A stretch of DNA of 64,000 nt from Larix kaempferi (GCA_027924585.1 BSBM01000904.1:17009501-17073500); one strand, 5' to 3'; shown: positions 1 to 10,600, counted from the stretch's first letter. Notes: generated by a model from the sequence alone, not told the origin. Translations and numbers: made by a program.

Positions 1-598
1 CTACACGGATTCTAGCACAGGAGAACAGGGGTCCTTTTGGCTCAGCTTTATCAATATACTTCCCAAGAGAGTTCCCAATGGCTTGCAGGGTTTCATCATT
101 CCAACAATGTAAGGGCATATGAGGAAGGCGAACCCAGACAGGGACCGCAGAAGGGACATCCTTCTCAGGATTAAAGGAGAGGCTCCATCTATTTAAATAC
201 AAGCCACGGGGGCCCACAAAGTATGAGCCGCTTCTGAAAATGAGATCTCTATCAGCTTTATTTTCGAAAAGAAAGGTGAAAAAACCCTTACCGCAGAAGC
301 AATGTTGCAGGCCCCCAGTGATCAGAGGCATCCAGTTCTTGTTGATCCAGGCGTCCATGGATTTTGGTGACGACCATATCCCCGTAAACTGTCCAATCAA
401 ACCACGCTCGCTCAAGGCAAGGGCCTTTAATCTGGAAGTTGCCGACAGGATCTGAATACGTGGAGCTGCTACTCATTTGATGAAGTTGGTTTTAGAGGGG
501 TCCGACGAGGAAGAAAGGGGAGGGGTGGAGACAACGAGGGCGCAAAAGGCAGCATCCAACAACCGTTCCTCCGGAGAAGGGGATAGGGGAGGATCCAT
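1..598 (-). pseudogene. LINE ORF1 (DUF4283-type RNA-binding protein), partial
   Basis: Reading leftward from an ATG at 598, one frame gives a Ser/Pro-rich N-terminus, then the plant LINE ORF1 core. The motifs seen include ALALSERGLIGQF, a QHCFCGKGFF strand, YFVGPRGLYLNRWS, VWVRLPHMPLHCW and GNSLGKYIDKAEP. This is the DUF4283 pattern of L1-type plant LINE ORF1 proteins, thought to coat the element's RNA. A single in-frame TGA near 479-481 breaks it. The frame is still open at the window edge, so the zinc knuckle and the 3' end lie outside. The homologous segment of the LINE at 53.2 kb (VWVRLPHLSLHCW) supports the call. It is a decayed copy, probably full-length at its 5' end. Confidence 0.8.
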
Positions 599-1160
599 AG
601 CGGCCTGGGAAGGAGAAGCCGAGAGTCTTAACAAACTAGCTTATTACATTGTTATCAGTTAGTAATTTGGTGATCACTTGAAAACAATTATATGTTTATG
701 AATGATCTTGTGTCTTGGTAGACTAACCTATATGTTATATGGGCTAAGTGATAGTCAATTAATTGTGGTATTAAAGAGACACAAATGTTGTTGACATTGA
801 GAAATAAATGGTATATATATATTTTTAACAAGTACAGATATATTGGCATTATAAACAACTGAAGAAAAATCAGGAGCAAAACATTACAATAGTAAAAAAT
901 GGGGCTTTGAATTTTTTGGAGATATTATCCAACCCATATATATTCTTCCACAATCTTATATCTATTTGCAAAAAACTATCTACAACTATAATGATTTAGA
1001 TTTTAACACATTGACCTAACAACAATTGACAAAAAAAGTTCATAAAGAACTAAAATTAAGAAGAACTATGGCCATTTTCCATGACTTGATCTTCCACATT
1101 TTTCGTCGGCCTGCTCCTCCAAGCTTGAAATGTTCACTACTGCATAGATGGGTTAATGAA
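599..1160. other. AT-rich stretch without recognised gene
   Basis: The first bases (599-640) are probably the 5' untranslated leader of the LINE to the left. The rest is A+T-rich with many short stops in all frames. I see no gene, RNA or clear repeat in it. Confidence 0.4.
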
Positions 1161-1176
1161 CGGCGTTGTCTTCATT

Positions 1177-1690
1177 TCACCTGCTTCCAGATTGATTAGT
1201 AATTTTGAAATGTTTTCTAGTCAAGAACTCCTCATGGCGGTCCAAGGTTACCATCATCGTATCAACTTGAGCTCCATATACTCTAATATTTCCTTCAACA
1301 TCATCTAGGCAATTGTCCAAACAAGACATATGCACTGTGATCTGATAGACAACCTCTAACACTCCCTCTAGTTGTGAATTCATCCAGCATGGATTGCTTA
1401 TGATGTCTCAATTATCTTCTCGGACATCTCTTATGCCCTCTGAAAGTTCCTACAATTTTTCCTCCAAATCTACTGCGACCTTCATTGTTGATGACAGGTG
1501 AATTAAACACACTAGAGTTCCATAGTCCCACTCTTCCCAAAAAAAAGAAAGGATAGGCACCATATTACTAGGCCTGCAAATAAAGGTTAACTCCTAAAAA
1601 AATTCCCATGCATGCCCAAAAAGGTCTTCAGCCAAGAGCCTCTCCCCTGGGGTGTAGGGGAAGGCATCAACCTCCTCTGAAGCCGGACTC
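1177..1690 (-). pseudogene. Decayed ORF downstream of a LINE RNase H (FGGK / coiled-coil type)
   Basis: Two frames on the minus strand carry recognisable pieces. The first (about 1690-1440) reads EEVDAFPYTPGERLL, then SPVINNEGRSRFGGKIVGT. The second (1383-1177) has a coiled-coil-like stretch with CLDDVEGNIRV. Both pieces match, in the same order, the sequence after the RNase H of the LINE at 28.2-29.9 kb (SSFIVGDEGTMSFGGKFMG and RIDDMDGNMHE). I do not know the function. Sequence and order recur in two LINE copies, so I call it a 3' ORF or C-terminal extension of that LINE family. The frame change and stops make this copy non-functional. Confidence 0.45.
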
Positions 1691-2037
1691 ACCATCCTAA
1701 AAGAAAAATCAACACAAACTTCCCCTTCACAACTCTATGCTTGAAAATCCCAAATGCATTAATGTAACTTGGACAGGAAGGAACATAAAGCAAGGAGTCT
1801 CGAAACATCCTCGTGGCCAAGATGTCCATAGGATCCTCCACGTGTGAAGGACACCGTTGCATTAAGACCTGGGTTGAAAGCATAAATCGATGGTTGATTG
1901 AATTTAATGGATATGAGACCATATTCCTTGGAGTTATAACCTATTTAAATGCAAACCGCTCCATAATAATTCGATTTAATGACCTTAGGGGAGCCAACTT
2001 GAGGTTAGTTGGCCCCCATTTTTAATCATGCCCCCTC

Positions 2038-2400
2038 TTACCAATAGAGCCGCATTGTTGCAAGTTGATCAACTACTTGATTGTTTTCTTGCCGGACATG
2101 TAGAAGCTGGACATCAGGAATTTGGTTGAGGAGCCAATTGATACGGTTTTGTAGCCTTCGTGCTATTTTGTCTTCGAGATTCTTTCTTTTCCTAGCTTGA
2201 GTAATGATTAGGAGGGAGTCCCCAATTACGACAGTCAATTGGATCCCAAAAGAAACAATATTTTCAAGTCCTTGATATAGAGCATAACGCTCTACTTAGT
2301 TATTGGTAGTTGTCCCTAAACCCCATTCAAAGGTTAGTACCGTACTTCCTCTAGGATCCAAAAGGATCCCTCCCACACTTGCGTCCTTGTGAGAGAGAAA
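2038..2400 (-). pseudogene. LINE RNase H domain fragment
   Basis: The minus-strand translation gives the C-terminal RNase H of a plant LINE. It starts near GGILLDPRGSTVL and a degenerate TTNN*VE segment (the catalytic Glu region), then VVIGDSLLII (catalytic Asp of GDS), and ends with HVRQENNQVVDQLATM, the usual terminal Asp motif. One in-frame stop lies near 2300. The reverse transcriptase is absent, so the copy is 5'-truncated. The FGGK-type ORF follows on the same strand, so the two belong to one insertion. Confidence 0.7.
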
Positions 2401-3639
2401 TGGTATACCATGAGGCATTAATTCGTGAGTTGATTATTGGTTCAATACGATGTTATAATATCTAGGCCAATGAAGGTTTTACAAGAAACATAGTATGGTC
2501 AATAGTAGGGTGTTGACCTTAGTTCAATTATGAGAGGTGGAGGTATTGCCCGTTGTCTATCCTTCAAAACTTGGAGTAGTGGGAGGGTCATGTTAAGTCA
2601 CACTCCCCAAGTTGTGTGATGGTAAATACTAGTTTCTTGCTTGGAAATTTAGGTTGATATAGTCAACACTTATGCTTAAGGGTTATATTTGGGGTTAGGT
2701 CAATAAAGTTGATGTTCCAAGATATTCCGATAAGGAACAAATGGGACGTGGAATATGGAAGTAGGTTAGGAAGGAAAGATTATTCAAAGTAGTTAACGAT
2801 GTTGTTTAGGAAATATATACGCCACTTTTGTTTTGTACTTGGTTCCTGTCGTGTTTACATCACTTATTTCATTCATCAAGGATAAATCTAAGTATAATAT
2901 TCAATTGGCATTGGTTTACTATGGCTTAGTTAGTAAGATTTTACAATGTTGTGTTTACTTGATCATTGTATTGGATGTGTGGCAGGATCATTAAGGAACT
3001 GTGCATTAGAGATGGTGATGGTTATTGTCCATACATGCACAAGCTATGTGTGTCCTAGCTACGCATACATACCTTGCGTGCGTACACTAGTATTGTTTTA
3101 ATATATATTACTTATTGAATCATTATTATTATTGATGGTTGATGCATGATGGATGTACTAAAAGGTTAAATTATATATTTGTATTTGGCCTTTTGTTTGT
3201 ATTAATTTACATTTCATTTAGATTCATTTACCTTTCATTTTGTACAAGTTACATTTCATCTTAGGATTTACATTCATTTAAGTGGGTGATAAGATGTAGA
3301 AATCTTACCAAATTTGAATTGATGTGATTGGAATTTATCTTTTTCAAGCAGAAAAAAAAGAAAAAGAAAAAAAGTGCTTTTGTTATTCATGGAATCAAAA
3401 AGTACATATCAGTATGTTGAACATCTTGTTCATAAAAAAATTTCAACCCAAAAGTGTCCACAAAGTCCCACAGGAGAATATTACCAGACTACTACTTAAT
3501 GATCATTCCATCACAACACATAACCACTATTCAATCCCAAAGATTCCTAAAAAAGGACAATAGACATGGACAAGTTAATAACCGACCAAACACAGTCACC
3601 ACAGTATCAAGATAAATAGTAAATATAATCTCTATGAAC
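2401..3639. other. AT-rich region, no gene seen
   Basis: No recognisable domain occurs on either strand. The plus-strand open stretch at 3324-3563 is lysine-rich because of a purine run and shows no family features. The composition is typical of old intergenic plant DNA. Confidence 0.4.
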
Positions 3640-4259
3640 TAGAGATTCTTCCACAAATTCTTCCCAATGAGGTATGCCTTCATTTTCATGAAGTGCTTCC
3701 TTTGAAAGTGAATTTGCAATGATGTTTTGTTCCCAGTAGATATGTTCAATGTTCATACCATGGAAAGATGCCAACAATAAATTTGTCCTCCCACACCACT
3801 AATAAAGGGAGATGACCTGTAGAGAGTATTGTTTCTTCACCCAATTCAGAATTACCAAGGAGTCTCCATAAATTTTCAAAGTATCAATACCGAGAAAGGA
3901 AGAAAAATTAGCAAGGCACCATAGTGCCATAAGTTCCGCTTTAGTATTAGAACCCATCCCATAATTCATCTTCATCTTAAAATAGTGCTCTTCATTATTT
4001 TCCAGTAAAATGTGAGCACCACATTTTTTTTTTCTTGGGCATCACCATAAAAAAAGCCAGTAGCATCAACAGAAGCATGGAGAGAAATTATCTTTCTAAT
4101 TTTCTTCATTTTCACCTTCGATGAAGTATAATCTATATACATGCTAATGATTCTTAGATAACTTGCATATATGTTCACTGATTTTTCTTCAAAAATGGTA
4201 TAATTCATAGCCTTCCATATATCCCAACAGATGAACGCTAACAAAAGCCTATGTTCCAA
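3640..4259 (-). pseudogene. LINE ORF2 C-terminal fragment (zf-RVT end plus RNase H)
   Basis: The minus strand reads first LLLAFICWDIWKAMNYTIFE, the tail of the zf-RVT region in which plant LINEs carry a W-[ED]-[IL]-W-K motif. The RNase H follows: ATGFFYGDA, then GSNTKAELMALWCLANF (catalytic Glu), IYGDSLVILNW (catalytic Asp) and HIYWEQNIIANSLSKEAL. The frame changes near 3970 and one stop interrupts the RNase H. The first catalytic Asp motif FFDGA has become FFYGDA. This is a dead 5'-truncated copy. Confidence 0.75.
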
Positions 4260-4673
4260 ATTATTTTTATACTACCCAGGAAATTTTCTTCAATAGAATC
4301 ATGTCCCCAATTATGTGTGATATTAAGGGATTCACATCTTACTTCAGAGTATTTATAATAAATTTATATTATATTATATCTTGACCAAATTGTAACTTCC
4401 AAGATATGAATTGGATCAAATGTGAAATTTTCATTGCTAAGTGGATTGCTAGGTCACTGATGATTGGTAGGTGAATTATTAATATATTATATTTGACCTT
4501 CCTAGGGCCTTTCTTGACAACGCTAGGAAGGCGATGGATAAAGTTGATAAAAGTAGATTTCGGGAGAAGGGTCAGCGGTTATCACTTTAAGAGAATTACT
4601 ATTGGAGAGGGAAAACTTGGAAGATTACTAAACCTTGAGATTTGGAGCTTGAGGTTTAGTCACTACTAATGTT
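4260..4673. other. Left flank of the tandem LTR array, no gene seen
   Basis: Mostly A+T-rich, becoming less so after 4500. No domain is recognised. The last bases (GTTGTTGT, 4671-4678) are repeated directly after the array at 13253-13260 and contain its target duplication. Confidence 0.4.
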
Positions 4674-4678
4674 GTTGT
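4674..4678. repeat. Left target-site duplication of the array (GTTGT)
   Basis: Identical to 13253-13257. The flanks extend the match to GTTGTTGT because the site is a short GTT repeat. Five bp is the usual LTR-element target duplication. Confidence 0.85.
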
Positions 4679-5059
4679 TGATCCAGGTGGATATCGGTGG
4701 CGGCCCACCTCTTCCAACTGGCTCAAAACAGTCTTCTGGCAATTTTGGTAAATTACTATTTTTAGCAGTTTTTCGGGTCCTGAACTTCCGGAGCCATTTT
4801 GAGGCCTTAAACGACATTTTTTGGCGATTTGGGGGACCAAATGGCTGCCTTCGGTGTGCATTTGGGCCCAGTCGAAAGTTGTAAATCTCGGATAGACCTT
4901 CCCAACGGGCTACCGAGCGCCCCAAACGGAGATCATATGCAAAAGTTATGACCCCGGGAAGTTGACTGTTCAACTAACCACCTTGGGGCCGCAAACTTTA
5001 TGACGGTTCATCTTCTACGGTTAGGTTTTTGGATGTTCGGGATTCTTTCCTCATGCTTA

Positions 5060-5069
5060 TGATAAATAG
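5060..5069 (+). promoter_or_regulatory. Putative TATA box in LTR1 (U3)
   Basis: The sequence ATGATAAATAGG resembles a plant TATA box. The same bases recur at the same place in the other three LTRs. A C/T-rich stretch follows, as is usual around a plant start site. No start site can be proven from sequence. Confidence 0.4.
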
Positions 5070-5193
5070 GCCCTTTCGGCCTCTCTTTGTATTCATCTTG
5101 GCACGAATGAGCATAGCGGCCACATCTCTTCTCAGAGATAGCTACCACCATTCTAGCTATTGTATTTTACAGTCTGTTCTATTTCCGCTATTT

Positions 5194-5199
5194 AATAAA
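5194..5199 (+). promoter_or_regulatory. Putative polyadenylation signal AATAAA in LTR1
   Basis: An exact AATAAA about 130 bp after the TATA-like box. The other LTRs have AATAGA here, so only LTR1 keeps, or gained, the canonical hexamer. Confidence 0.3.
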
Positions 5200-5297
5200 A
5201 TATGTGTTACTGTATCACTGTGTTATTTGCAATATATCTTTGTATATGATTCTGTATATGCTATCTTTTGTTTCGTTCCCACATAAATCCAGATCAG

Positions 5298-5309
5298 TGG
5301 TATCAGAGC
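5298..5309 (+). promoter_or_regulatory. Primer-binding site, unit 1 (tRNA-iMet)
   Basis: TGGTATCAGAGC, complementary to the 3' end of plant initiator tRNA-Met, one base after LTR1. It would prime minus-strand DNA synthesis. Confidence 0.92.
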
Positions 5310-5337
5310 GGTCTGCTCTTTGATTGTTTCTCGGTGC

Positions 5338-7536
5338 ATGTCCCCGACGAGGTCAGGATACAGAGAGTTGGGTCTCGAACTAGTTTCACTTGGGGAAGAC
5401 CACTCTCGCCGCCCCAAACGGCCTCCCATGGCGGAAGAAAAGAGAGACGACAGAGCAGTAGATCCTATCAAGTTGTTGCTCGAGGAAGCCCTCGCGCGAC
5501 AGAGGAACGAGATGATGGATAACTTCGCCCAAATCCTTCAACGCATGCCAACAGCAGCGGCAAATGCACCCTCAACGAGCAGCCATTTCGGAGATACGAC
5601 TCCCTTCAAGGTACAAGTTAATTTTGATATCCCTTTATTTGAAGGCCAAATCGATGCCGATGCTCTAGATAAATGGTTGAATCTACTAGAAGGGTATTTC
5701 TCTGTCCACCGGTTTTCCGACAGGGAAAAGATCATCTTTGCGCTCCTTAAGGCCGTCCCCCATGTCAAAAATTGGTGGGAAACTTATTGTGAGCAAAACT
5801 CATCAGACGAGTCTGGATTGTTTGAATATTCCAATCCCACTTGGGCCTCTTTTATAGATGTCGTCAAGGAACAATATTACCCTGTTGGAAACTATGATGA
5901 CCAGTACACAAAATGGACCATTCTGCATCAAGAGAGGGACCAAACGGTGTCGGAGCACACCAACAAATTTCATACCTTGCGCACAAAGCTAGGTATCAAG
6001 GACTCCGAGCGACACCTAGTACTGAAATATCGCAGTGGCCTACACCGGTATATCCCAACCGAGATGGATTTCCTGGAAATCTCTTCACTCGGATCCGCCT
6101 ATCGATATGCTGTCAAAATTGAGCAGAAATTTCAGCAAAAGAACAAGCGTGACTTCGGATCTGCGCAGAAGCAGGGCAAGGGAAACTCTAGCTCGCAGAG
6201 CACGGGGCAGGAAAAGGACAACCAGTCCCAACCACAGGCGAAGAAGGGTAAAGAAAAGACAAAGAAAGACACCGGGAAGTGGTGCGAGTTCCACAAAATC
6301 CCCTGGCACAACACTGACGATTGTCGCTCAAAACAATCATTGGTGGCTGAGATCAAAGCTTCAGAATCAGATCTCAGTTTCGATTCTGACTCGGAACCTA
6401 ATTTCACAGCCGCGCAAAAAGGGAAGCAGATCATTGATGGAGAACCCAGTGCCGTTGTTGCCACCACACAGATTCAGCCAGAGGAGTCTGAAGAGTCGGA
6501 GGCAGAGGAGCGCCTTTTCCACTCACAGATGTGGGTGAAGGGAATTCCCCTACACTTTGTTGTGGACAGCGGCAGCCAGAAGAACCTGATCTCAGAAGAA
6601 GTCGTCAAGAGATTGGAGCTACCAATAACGCCACACCCACAACCATACACCATTGGATGGCTAAGCCAAGGACGAAGGATCTGTGTCAGTCACCAATGTC
6701 GCCTACCATATGGCATCAAGCCCTTGAAAGATGAGGTATTGTGTGATGTGGCCCCACTTGAAGTATGTGATGTTCTTTTAGGACAACCATATATGTGGAA
6801 GCGTCATGCTGTATATGAATCACGACCTCGCAGCGTCATTGTCACTTTGGGAGGACAACTCCATCGGATACCAGAGATAGTTGCACCTGCCCCGAACGAG
6901 CAGGGAAGGAAGATAATCTCCCACACTGGAAAATTTTCCCTATTCGCAATTGCCACTAAAGGTGAACATCAGATCGCGGAGACATCCACAACCTCTGCAG
7001 ATTATCCTTCTACTCAGCAGAAACAAGAACACAAATTCAGTGCCGCATCGCCTATTCGGGTACCTCTACAGTGCAAGGCCACGCATTCAAGGTGCTCCTC
7101 CAAAAAGAAACCATCCACACTGGTGCATACCAAGGATACCACAACAACCAAAACTGTTGAACAGCTCCAGCGCATCCATCAACAACAATTACAACCCTCT
7201 GAAGATGTCAAAGTAAGGCAACCTTTCCACTTCAGCAAATGTCGCACCAAGAGCTCAAATCGACACACAGCTCGACATATGATAAGGGAATTAACGCAAT
7301 GGAAACCATTGCTTCCTAAGGAGGGAGGATTGATCCAGGTGGATATCGGTGGTGGTCCACCTCTTCCAACTGGCTCAAAACAGTCTTCTGGCAATTTTGG
7401 TAAATTACTATTTTTAGCAGTTTTTCGGGTCTTGAACTTCCAGAGCCATTTTGAGGCCTTAAACGACATTTTTTGGCGATTTGGGGGACCAAATGGCTGC
7501 CTCCGGCGTGCATTTAGGCCCATTCGAAAGTTGTAA
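5338..7536 (+). CDS. Gag-aspartic protease polyprotein, array unit 1
   Basis: Open reading frame of about 730 residues. The first ATG after the primer site is 5338; a second at 5428 (MAEEKRDD) is equally plausible. From the 5428 start, residues 60-215 form a retrotransposon Gag domain (LDKWLNLLEGYF, VKNWWETYC, YRSGLHRYI). A Lys/Gln-rich linker follows, then a zinc-knuckle-like C-x2-H-x4-H-x4-C (CEFHKIPWHNTDDC). Next comes a retropepsin-type protease with VVDSGSQKNLIS (catalytic Asp) and VCDVLLGQPYMWK. There is no reverse transcriptase, RNase H or integrase, so enzymes must come from elsewhere. The frame has no stop at the polypurine tract and runs 206 bp into LTR2. It could make virus-like particles and process them; expression is unproven. 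Confidence 0.85.
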   Translation: MSPTRSGYRELGLELVSLGEDHSRRPKRPPMAEEKRDDRAVDPIKLLLEEALARQRNEMMDNFAQILQRMPTAAANAPSTSSHFGDTTPFKVQVNFDIPLFEGQIDADALDKWLNLLEGYFSVHRFSDREKIIFALLKAVPHVKNWWETYCEQNSSDESGLFEYSNPTWASFIDVVKEQYYPVGNYDDQYTKWTILHQERDQTVSEHTNKFHTLRTKLGIKDSERHLVLKYRSGLHRYIPTEMDFLEISSLGSAYRYAVKIEQKFQQKNKRDFGSAQKQGKGNSSSQSTGQEKDNQSQPQAKKGKEKTKKDTGKWCEFHKIPWHNTDDCRSKQSLVAEIKASESDLSFDSDSEPNFTAAQKGKQIIDGEPSAVVATTQIQPEESEESEAEERLFHSQMWVKGIPLHFVVDSGSQKNLISEEVVKRLELPITPHPQPYTIGWLSQGRRICVSHQCRLPYGIKPLKDEVLCDVAPLEVCDVLLGQPYMWKRHAVYESRPRSVIVTLGGQLHRIPEIVAPAPNEQGRKIISHTGKFSLFAIATKGEHQIAETSTTSADYPSTQQKQEHKFSAASPIRVPLQCKATHSRCSSKKKPSTLVHTKDTTTTKTVEQLQRIHQQQLQPSEDVKVRQPFHFSKCRTKSSNRHTARHMIRELTQWKPLLPKEGGLIQVDIGGGPPLPTGSKQSSGNFGKLLFLAVFRVLNFQSHFEALNDIFWRFGGPNGCLRRAFRPIRKL
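7318..7329 (+). promoter_or_regulatory. Polypurine tract, unit 1
   Basis: AAGGAGGGAGGA just before LTR2, one T from its TG start. This is the plus-strand primer for reverse transcription. Confidence 0.88.
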
Positions 7537-7948
7537 ATCTCGGATAGACCTTCCCAACGGGCTACCGAGCGCCCCAAACGGAGATCGTATGCAAAAGTTA
7601 TGACCCCGGGAAGTTGACTGTTCAACTAACCACCTTGGGGCCGCAAACTTTATGACGGTTCATCTTCTACGGTTAGGTTTTTGGATGTTCGGGATTCTTT
7701 CCTCATGCTTATGATAAATAGGCCCTTTCGGCCTCTCTTTGTATTCATCTTGGCACGAATGAGCATAGCGGCCACATCTCTTCTCAGAGATAGCTAGCAC
7801 CATTCTAGCTATTGTATTTTACAGTCTGTTCTATTTCCGCTATTTAATAGAATATGTGTTACTGTATCACTGTGTTATTTGCAATATATCTTTGTATATG
7901 ATTCTGTATATGCTATCTTTTGTTTCGTTCCCACATAAATCTGGATCA
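7331..7948 (+). repeat. Array LTR2 (618 bp), shared by units 1 and 2
   Basis: Starts TGATCC directly after a polypurine tract and ends GGATCA just before a primer site, so it serves as 3' LTR of unit 1 and 5' LTR of unit 2. It carries T at positions 23 and 26 (like LTR4) and the CTAGCACC variant at position 467 (like LTR3). Confidence 0.93.
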
Positions 7949-7949
7949 G

Positions 7950-7961
7950 TGGTATCAGAGC
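7950..7961 (+). promoter_or_regulatory. Primer-binding site, unit 2 (tRNA-iMet)
   Basis: Identical TGGTATCAGAGC one base after LTR2, so the shared LTR can act as a 5' LTR. Confidence 0.92.
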
Positions 7962-7989
7962 GGTCTGCTCTTTGATTGTTTCTCGGTGC

Positions 7990-10158
7990 ATGTCCCCGAC
8001 GAGGTCAGGATACAGAGAGTTGGGTCTCGAACTAGTTTCACTTGGGGAAGACCACTCTCGCCGCCCCAAACGGCCTCCCATGGCGGAAGAAAAGAGAGAC
8101 GACGGAGCAGTAGATCCTATCAAGTTGTTGCTCGAGGAAGCCCTCGCGCGACAGAGGAACGAGATGATGGATAACTTCGCCCAAATCCTTCAACGCATGC
8201 CAACAGCGACGGCAAATGCACCCTCAACGAGCAGCCATTTTGGAGATACGACTCCCTTCAAGGTACAAGTTAATTTTGATATCCCTTTATTTGAAGGCCA
8301 AATCGATGCCGATGCTCTAGATAAATGGTTGAATCTACTAGAAGGGTATTTCTCTGTCCATCGGTTTTCCGACAGGGAAAAGATCATCTTTGCGCTCCTT
8401 AAGGCCGTCCCCCATGTCAAAAATTGGTGGGAAACTTATTGTGAGCAAAACTCATCAGACGAGTCTGGATTGTTTGAATATTCCAATCCCACTTGGGCCT
8501 CTTTTATAGATGCCGTCAAGGAACAATATTACCCTGTTGGAAACTATGATGACCAGTACACAAAATGGACCATTCTGCATCAAGAGAGGGACCAAACGGT
8601 GTCGGAGTACACCAACAAATTTCATACCTTGCGCACAAAGCTAGGTATCAAGGACTCCGAGCGACACCTAGTACTGAAATATCGCAGTGGCCTACACCGG
8701 TATATCCGAACCGAGATGGATTTCCTGGAAATCTCTTCACTCGGATCCGCCTATCGATATGCTGTCAAAATTGAGCAGAAATTTCAGCAAAAGAACAAGC
8801 GTGACTTCGGACCTATGCAGAAGCAGGGCAAGGGAAATTCTAGCTCGCAGAGCACGGGGCAGGAAAAGGACAACCAGTCCCAACCACAGGCGAAGAAGGG
8901 TAAAGAAAAGACAAAGAAAGACACCGGGAAGTGGTGCGAGTTCCACAAAAGCCCCTGGCACAACACTGACGATTGTCGCTCAAAACAGTCATTGGTGGCT
9001 GAGATCAAAGCTTCAGAATCAGATCCCAGTTTCGATTCTGACTCGGAACCTAATTTCACAGCCGCGCAAAAAGGGAAGCAGATCATTGATGTAGAACCCA
9101 GTGCCGTTGTTGCCACCACAGAGATTCAGCCAGAGGAGCCTGAAGAGTCGGAGGCAGAGGAGCGCCTTTTCCACTCACAGATGTGGGTGAAGGGAATTCC
9201 CCTACACCTTGTTGTGGACAGCGGCAGCCAGAAGAACCTGATCTCAGAAGAAGTCGTCAAGAGATTGGAGCTACCAATAACGCCACACCCACAACCATAC
9301 ACCATTGGATGGCTAAGCCAAGGACGAAGGATCTGTGTCAGTCACCAATGTCGCCTACCATATGGCATCAAGCCCTTCAAAGATGAGGTATTGTGTGATG
9401 TGGCCCCACTTGAAGTATGTGATGTTCTTTTAGGACAACCATATATGTGGAAGCGTCATGCTGTATATGAATCACGACCTCGCAGCGTCATTGTCACTTT
9501 GGGAGGACAACTCCATCGGATACCAGAGATAGTTGCACCTGCCCCAAACGAGCAGGGAAGGAAGATAATCTCCCACACTGGGAAATTTTCCCTATTCGCA
9601 ATTGCCACTAAAGGTGAACATCAGATCGCGGAGACATCCACAACCTCTGCAGATTATCCTTCTACTCAGCAGAAACAAGAACACAAATTCAGTGCCGCAT
9701 CGCCTATTCGGGTACCTCTACAGTGCAAGGCCACGCATTCAAGGTGCTCCTCCAAAAAGAAACCATCCACACTGGTGCATACCAAGGATACCACAACAAC
9801 CAAAACTGTTGAACAGCTCCAGCGCATCCTTCAACAACAATTACAACCCTCTGAAGATGTCAAAGTAAGGCAACCTTTCCACTTCAGCAAATGTCGCACC
9901 AAGAGCTCAAATCGACACACAGCTCGACATATGATAAGGGAATTAACGCAATGGAAACCATTGCTTCCTAAGGAGGGAGGATTGATCCAGGTGGATATCG
10001 GTGGCGGCCCACCTCTTCCAACTGGCTCAAAACAGTCTCCTGGCAATTTTGGTAAATTACTATTTTTAGCAGTTTTTCGGGTCCTGAACTTCCGGAGCCA
10101 TTTTGAGGCCTTAAACGACATTTTTTGGCGATTTGGGGTACCAAATGGTTGCCTCTAG
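7990..10158 (+). CDS. Gag-aspartic protease polyprotein, array unit 2
   Basis: Same architecture as unit 1: Gag domain, C-x2-H-x4-H-x4-C knuckle (here CEFHKSPWHNTDDC), then protease with VVDSGSQKNLIS intact. Possible starts are 7990 or, 90 bp later, 8080. It differs from unit 1 at scattered residues and shares most of those states with unit 3 (for example AVKEQ instead of VVKEQ, YIRTEM instead of YIPTEM, LHLVV instead of LHFVV). The frame ends 176 bp into LTR3 at a TAG made by LTR3-specific changes, 30 bp earlier than in unit 1. There is no internal stop, so this copy could still encode Gag and protease. Confidence 0.85.
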   Translation: MSPTRSGYRELGLELVSLGEDHSRRPKRPPMAEEKRDDGAVDPIKLLLEEALARQRNEMMDNFAQILQRMPTATANAPSTSSHFGDTTPFKVQVNFDIPLFEGQIDADALDKWLNLLEGYFSVHRFSDREKIIFALLKAVPHVKNWWETYCEQNSSDESGLFEYSNPTWASFIDAVKEQYYPVGNYDDQYTKWTILHQERDQTVSEYTNKFHTLRTKLGIKDSERHLVLKYRSGLHRYIRTEMDFLEISSLGSAYRYAVKIEQKFQQKNKRDFGPMQKQGKGNSSSQSTGQEKDNQSQPQAKKGKEKTKKDTGKWCEFHKSPWHNTDDCRSKQSLVAEIKASESDPSFDSDSEPNFTAAQKGKQIIDVEPSAVVATTEIQPEEPEESEAEERLFHSQMWVKGIPLHLVVDSGSQKNLISEEVVKRLELPITPHPQPYTIGWLSQGRRICVSHQCRLPYGIKPFKDEVLCDVAPLEVCDVLLGQPYMWKRHAVYESRPRSVIVTLGGQLHRIPEIVAPAPNEQGRKIISHTGKFSLFAIATKGEHQIAETSTTSADYPSTQQKQEHKFSAASPIRVPLQCKATHSRCSSKKKPSTLVHTKDTTTTKTVEQLQRILQQQLQPSEDVKVRQPFHFSKCRTKSSNRHTARHMIRELTQWKPLLPKEGGLIQVDIGGGPPLPTGSKQSPGNFGKLLFLAVFRVLNFRSHFEALNDIFWRFGVPNGCL
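9970..9981 (+). promoter_or_regulatory. Polypurine tract, unit 2
   Basis: The same AAGGAGGGAGGA just before LTR3. Confidence 0.88.
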
Positions 10159-10600
10159 CGTGCATTTGAGCCCATTCGAAAGTTGTAAATCTCGGATAGA
10201 CCTTCCCAACGGGCTACCGAGCGCCCCAAACGGAGATCGTATGCAAAAGTTATGACCCCGGGAAGTTGACTGTTCAACTAACCACCTTGGGGCCGCAAAC
10301 TTTATGACGGTTCATCTTCTACGGTTAGGTTTTTGGATGTTCGGGATTCTTTCCTCATGCTTATGATAAATAGGCCCTTTCGGCCTCTCTTTGTATTCAT
10401 CTTGGCACGAATGAGCATAGCGGCCACATCTCTTCTCAGAGATAGCTAGCACCATTCTAGCTATTGTATTTTACAGTCTGTTCTATTTCCGCTATTTAAT
10501 AGAATATGTGTTACTGTATCACTGTGTTATTTGCAATATATCTTTGTATATGATTCTGTATATGCTATCTTTTGTTTCGTTCCCACATAAATCCGGATCA
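9983..10600 (+). repeat. Array LTR3 (618 bp), shared by units 2 and 3
   Basis: Same borders as LTR2. It carries C at positions 23 and 26, CTAGCACC at position 467, and private changes near 10140-10172 that create the earlier stop of the unit 2 reading frame. Confidence 0.93.

Larger units (their letters stand above)
4679..5296 (+). repeat. Array LTR1 (618 bp)
   Basis: Starts TGATCC after the target duplication and ends AGATCA (one change from GGATCA), one base before the primer site. It has C at LTR positions 23 and 26 like LTR3, and the CTACCACC variant at position 467 like LTR4. It is the only copy with an exact AATAAA (5194-5199). Confidence 0.93.

Noticed and set aside
6035-6538. Overlapping Arg-rich frames inside the Gag regions of the array
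   Set aside because: They recur in all units only because the units are near-identical. They overlap the Gag frame and have no recognisable domain.
5338-7536. Complete autonomous LTR retrotransposon
   Set aside because: No reverse transcriptase, RNase H or integrase motif is found in any frame of the 2034-bp internal region.
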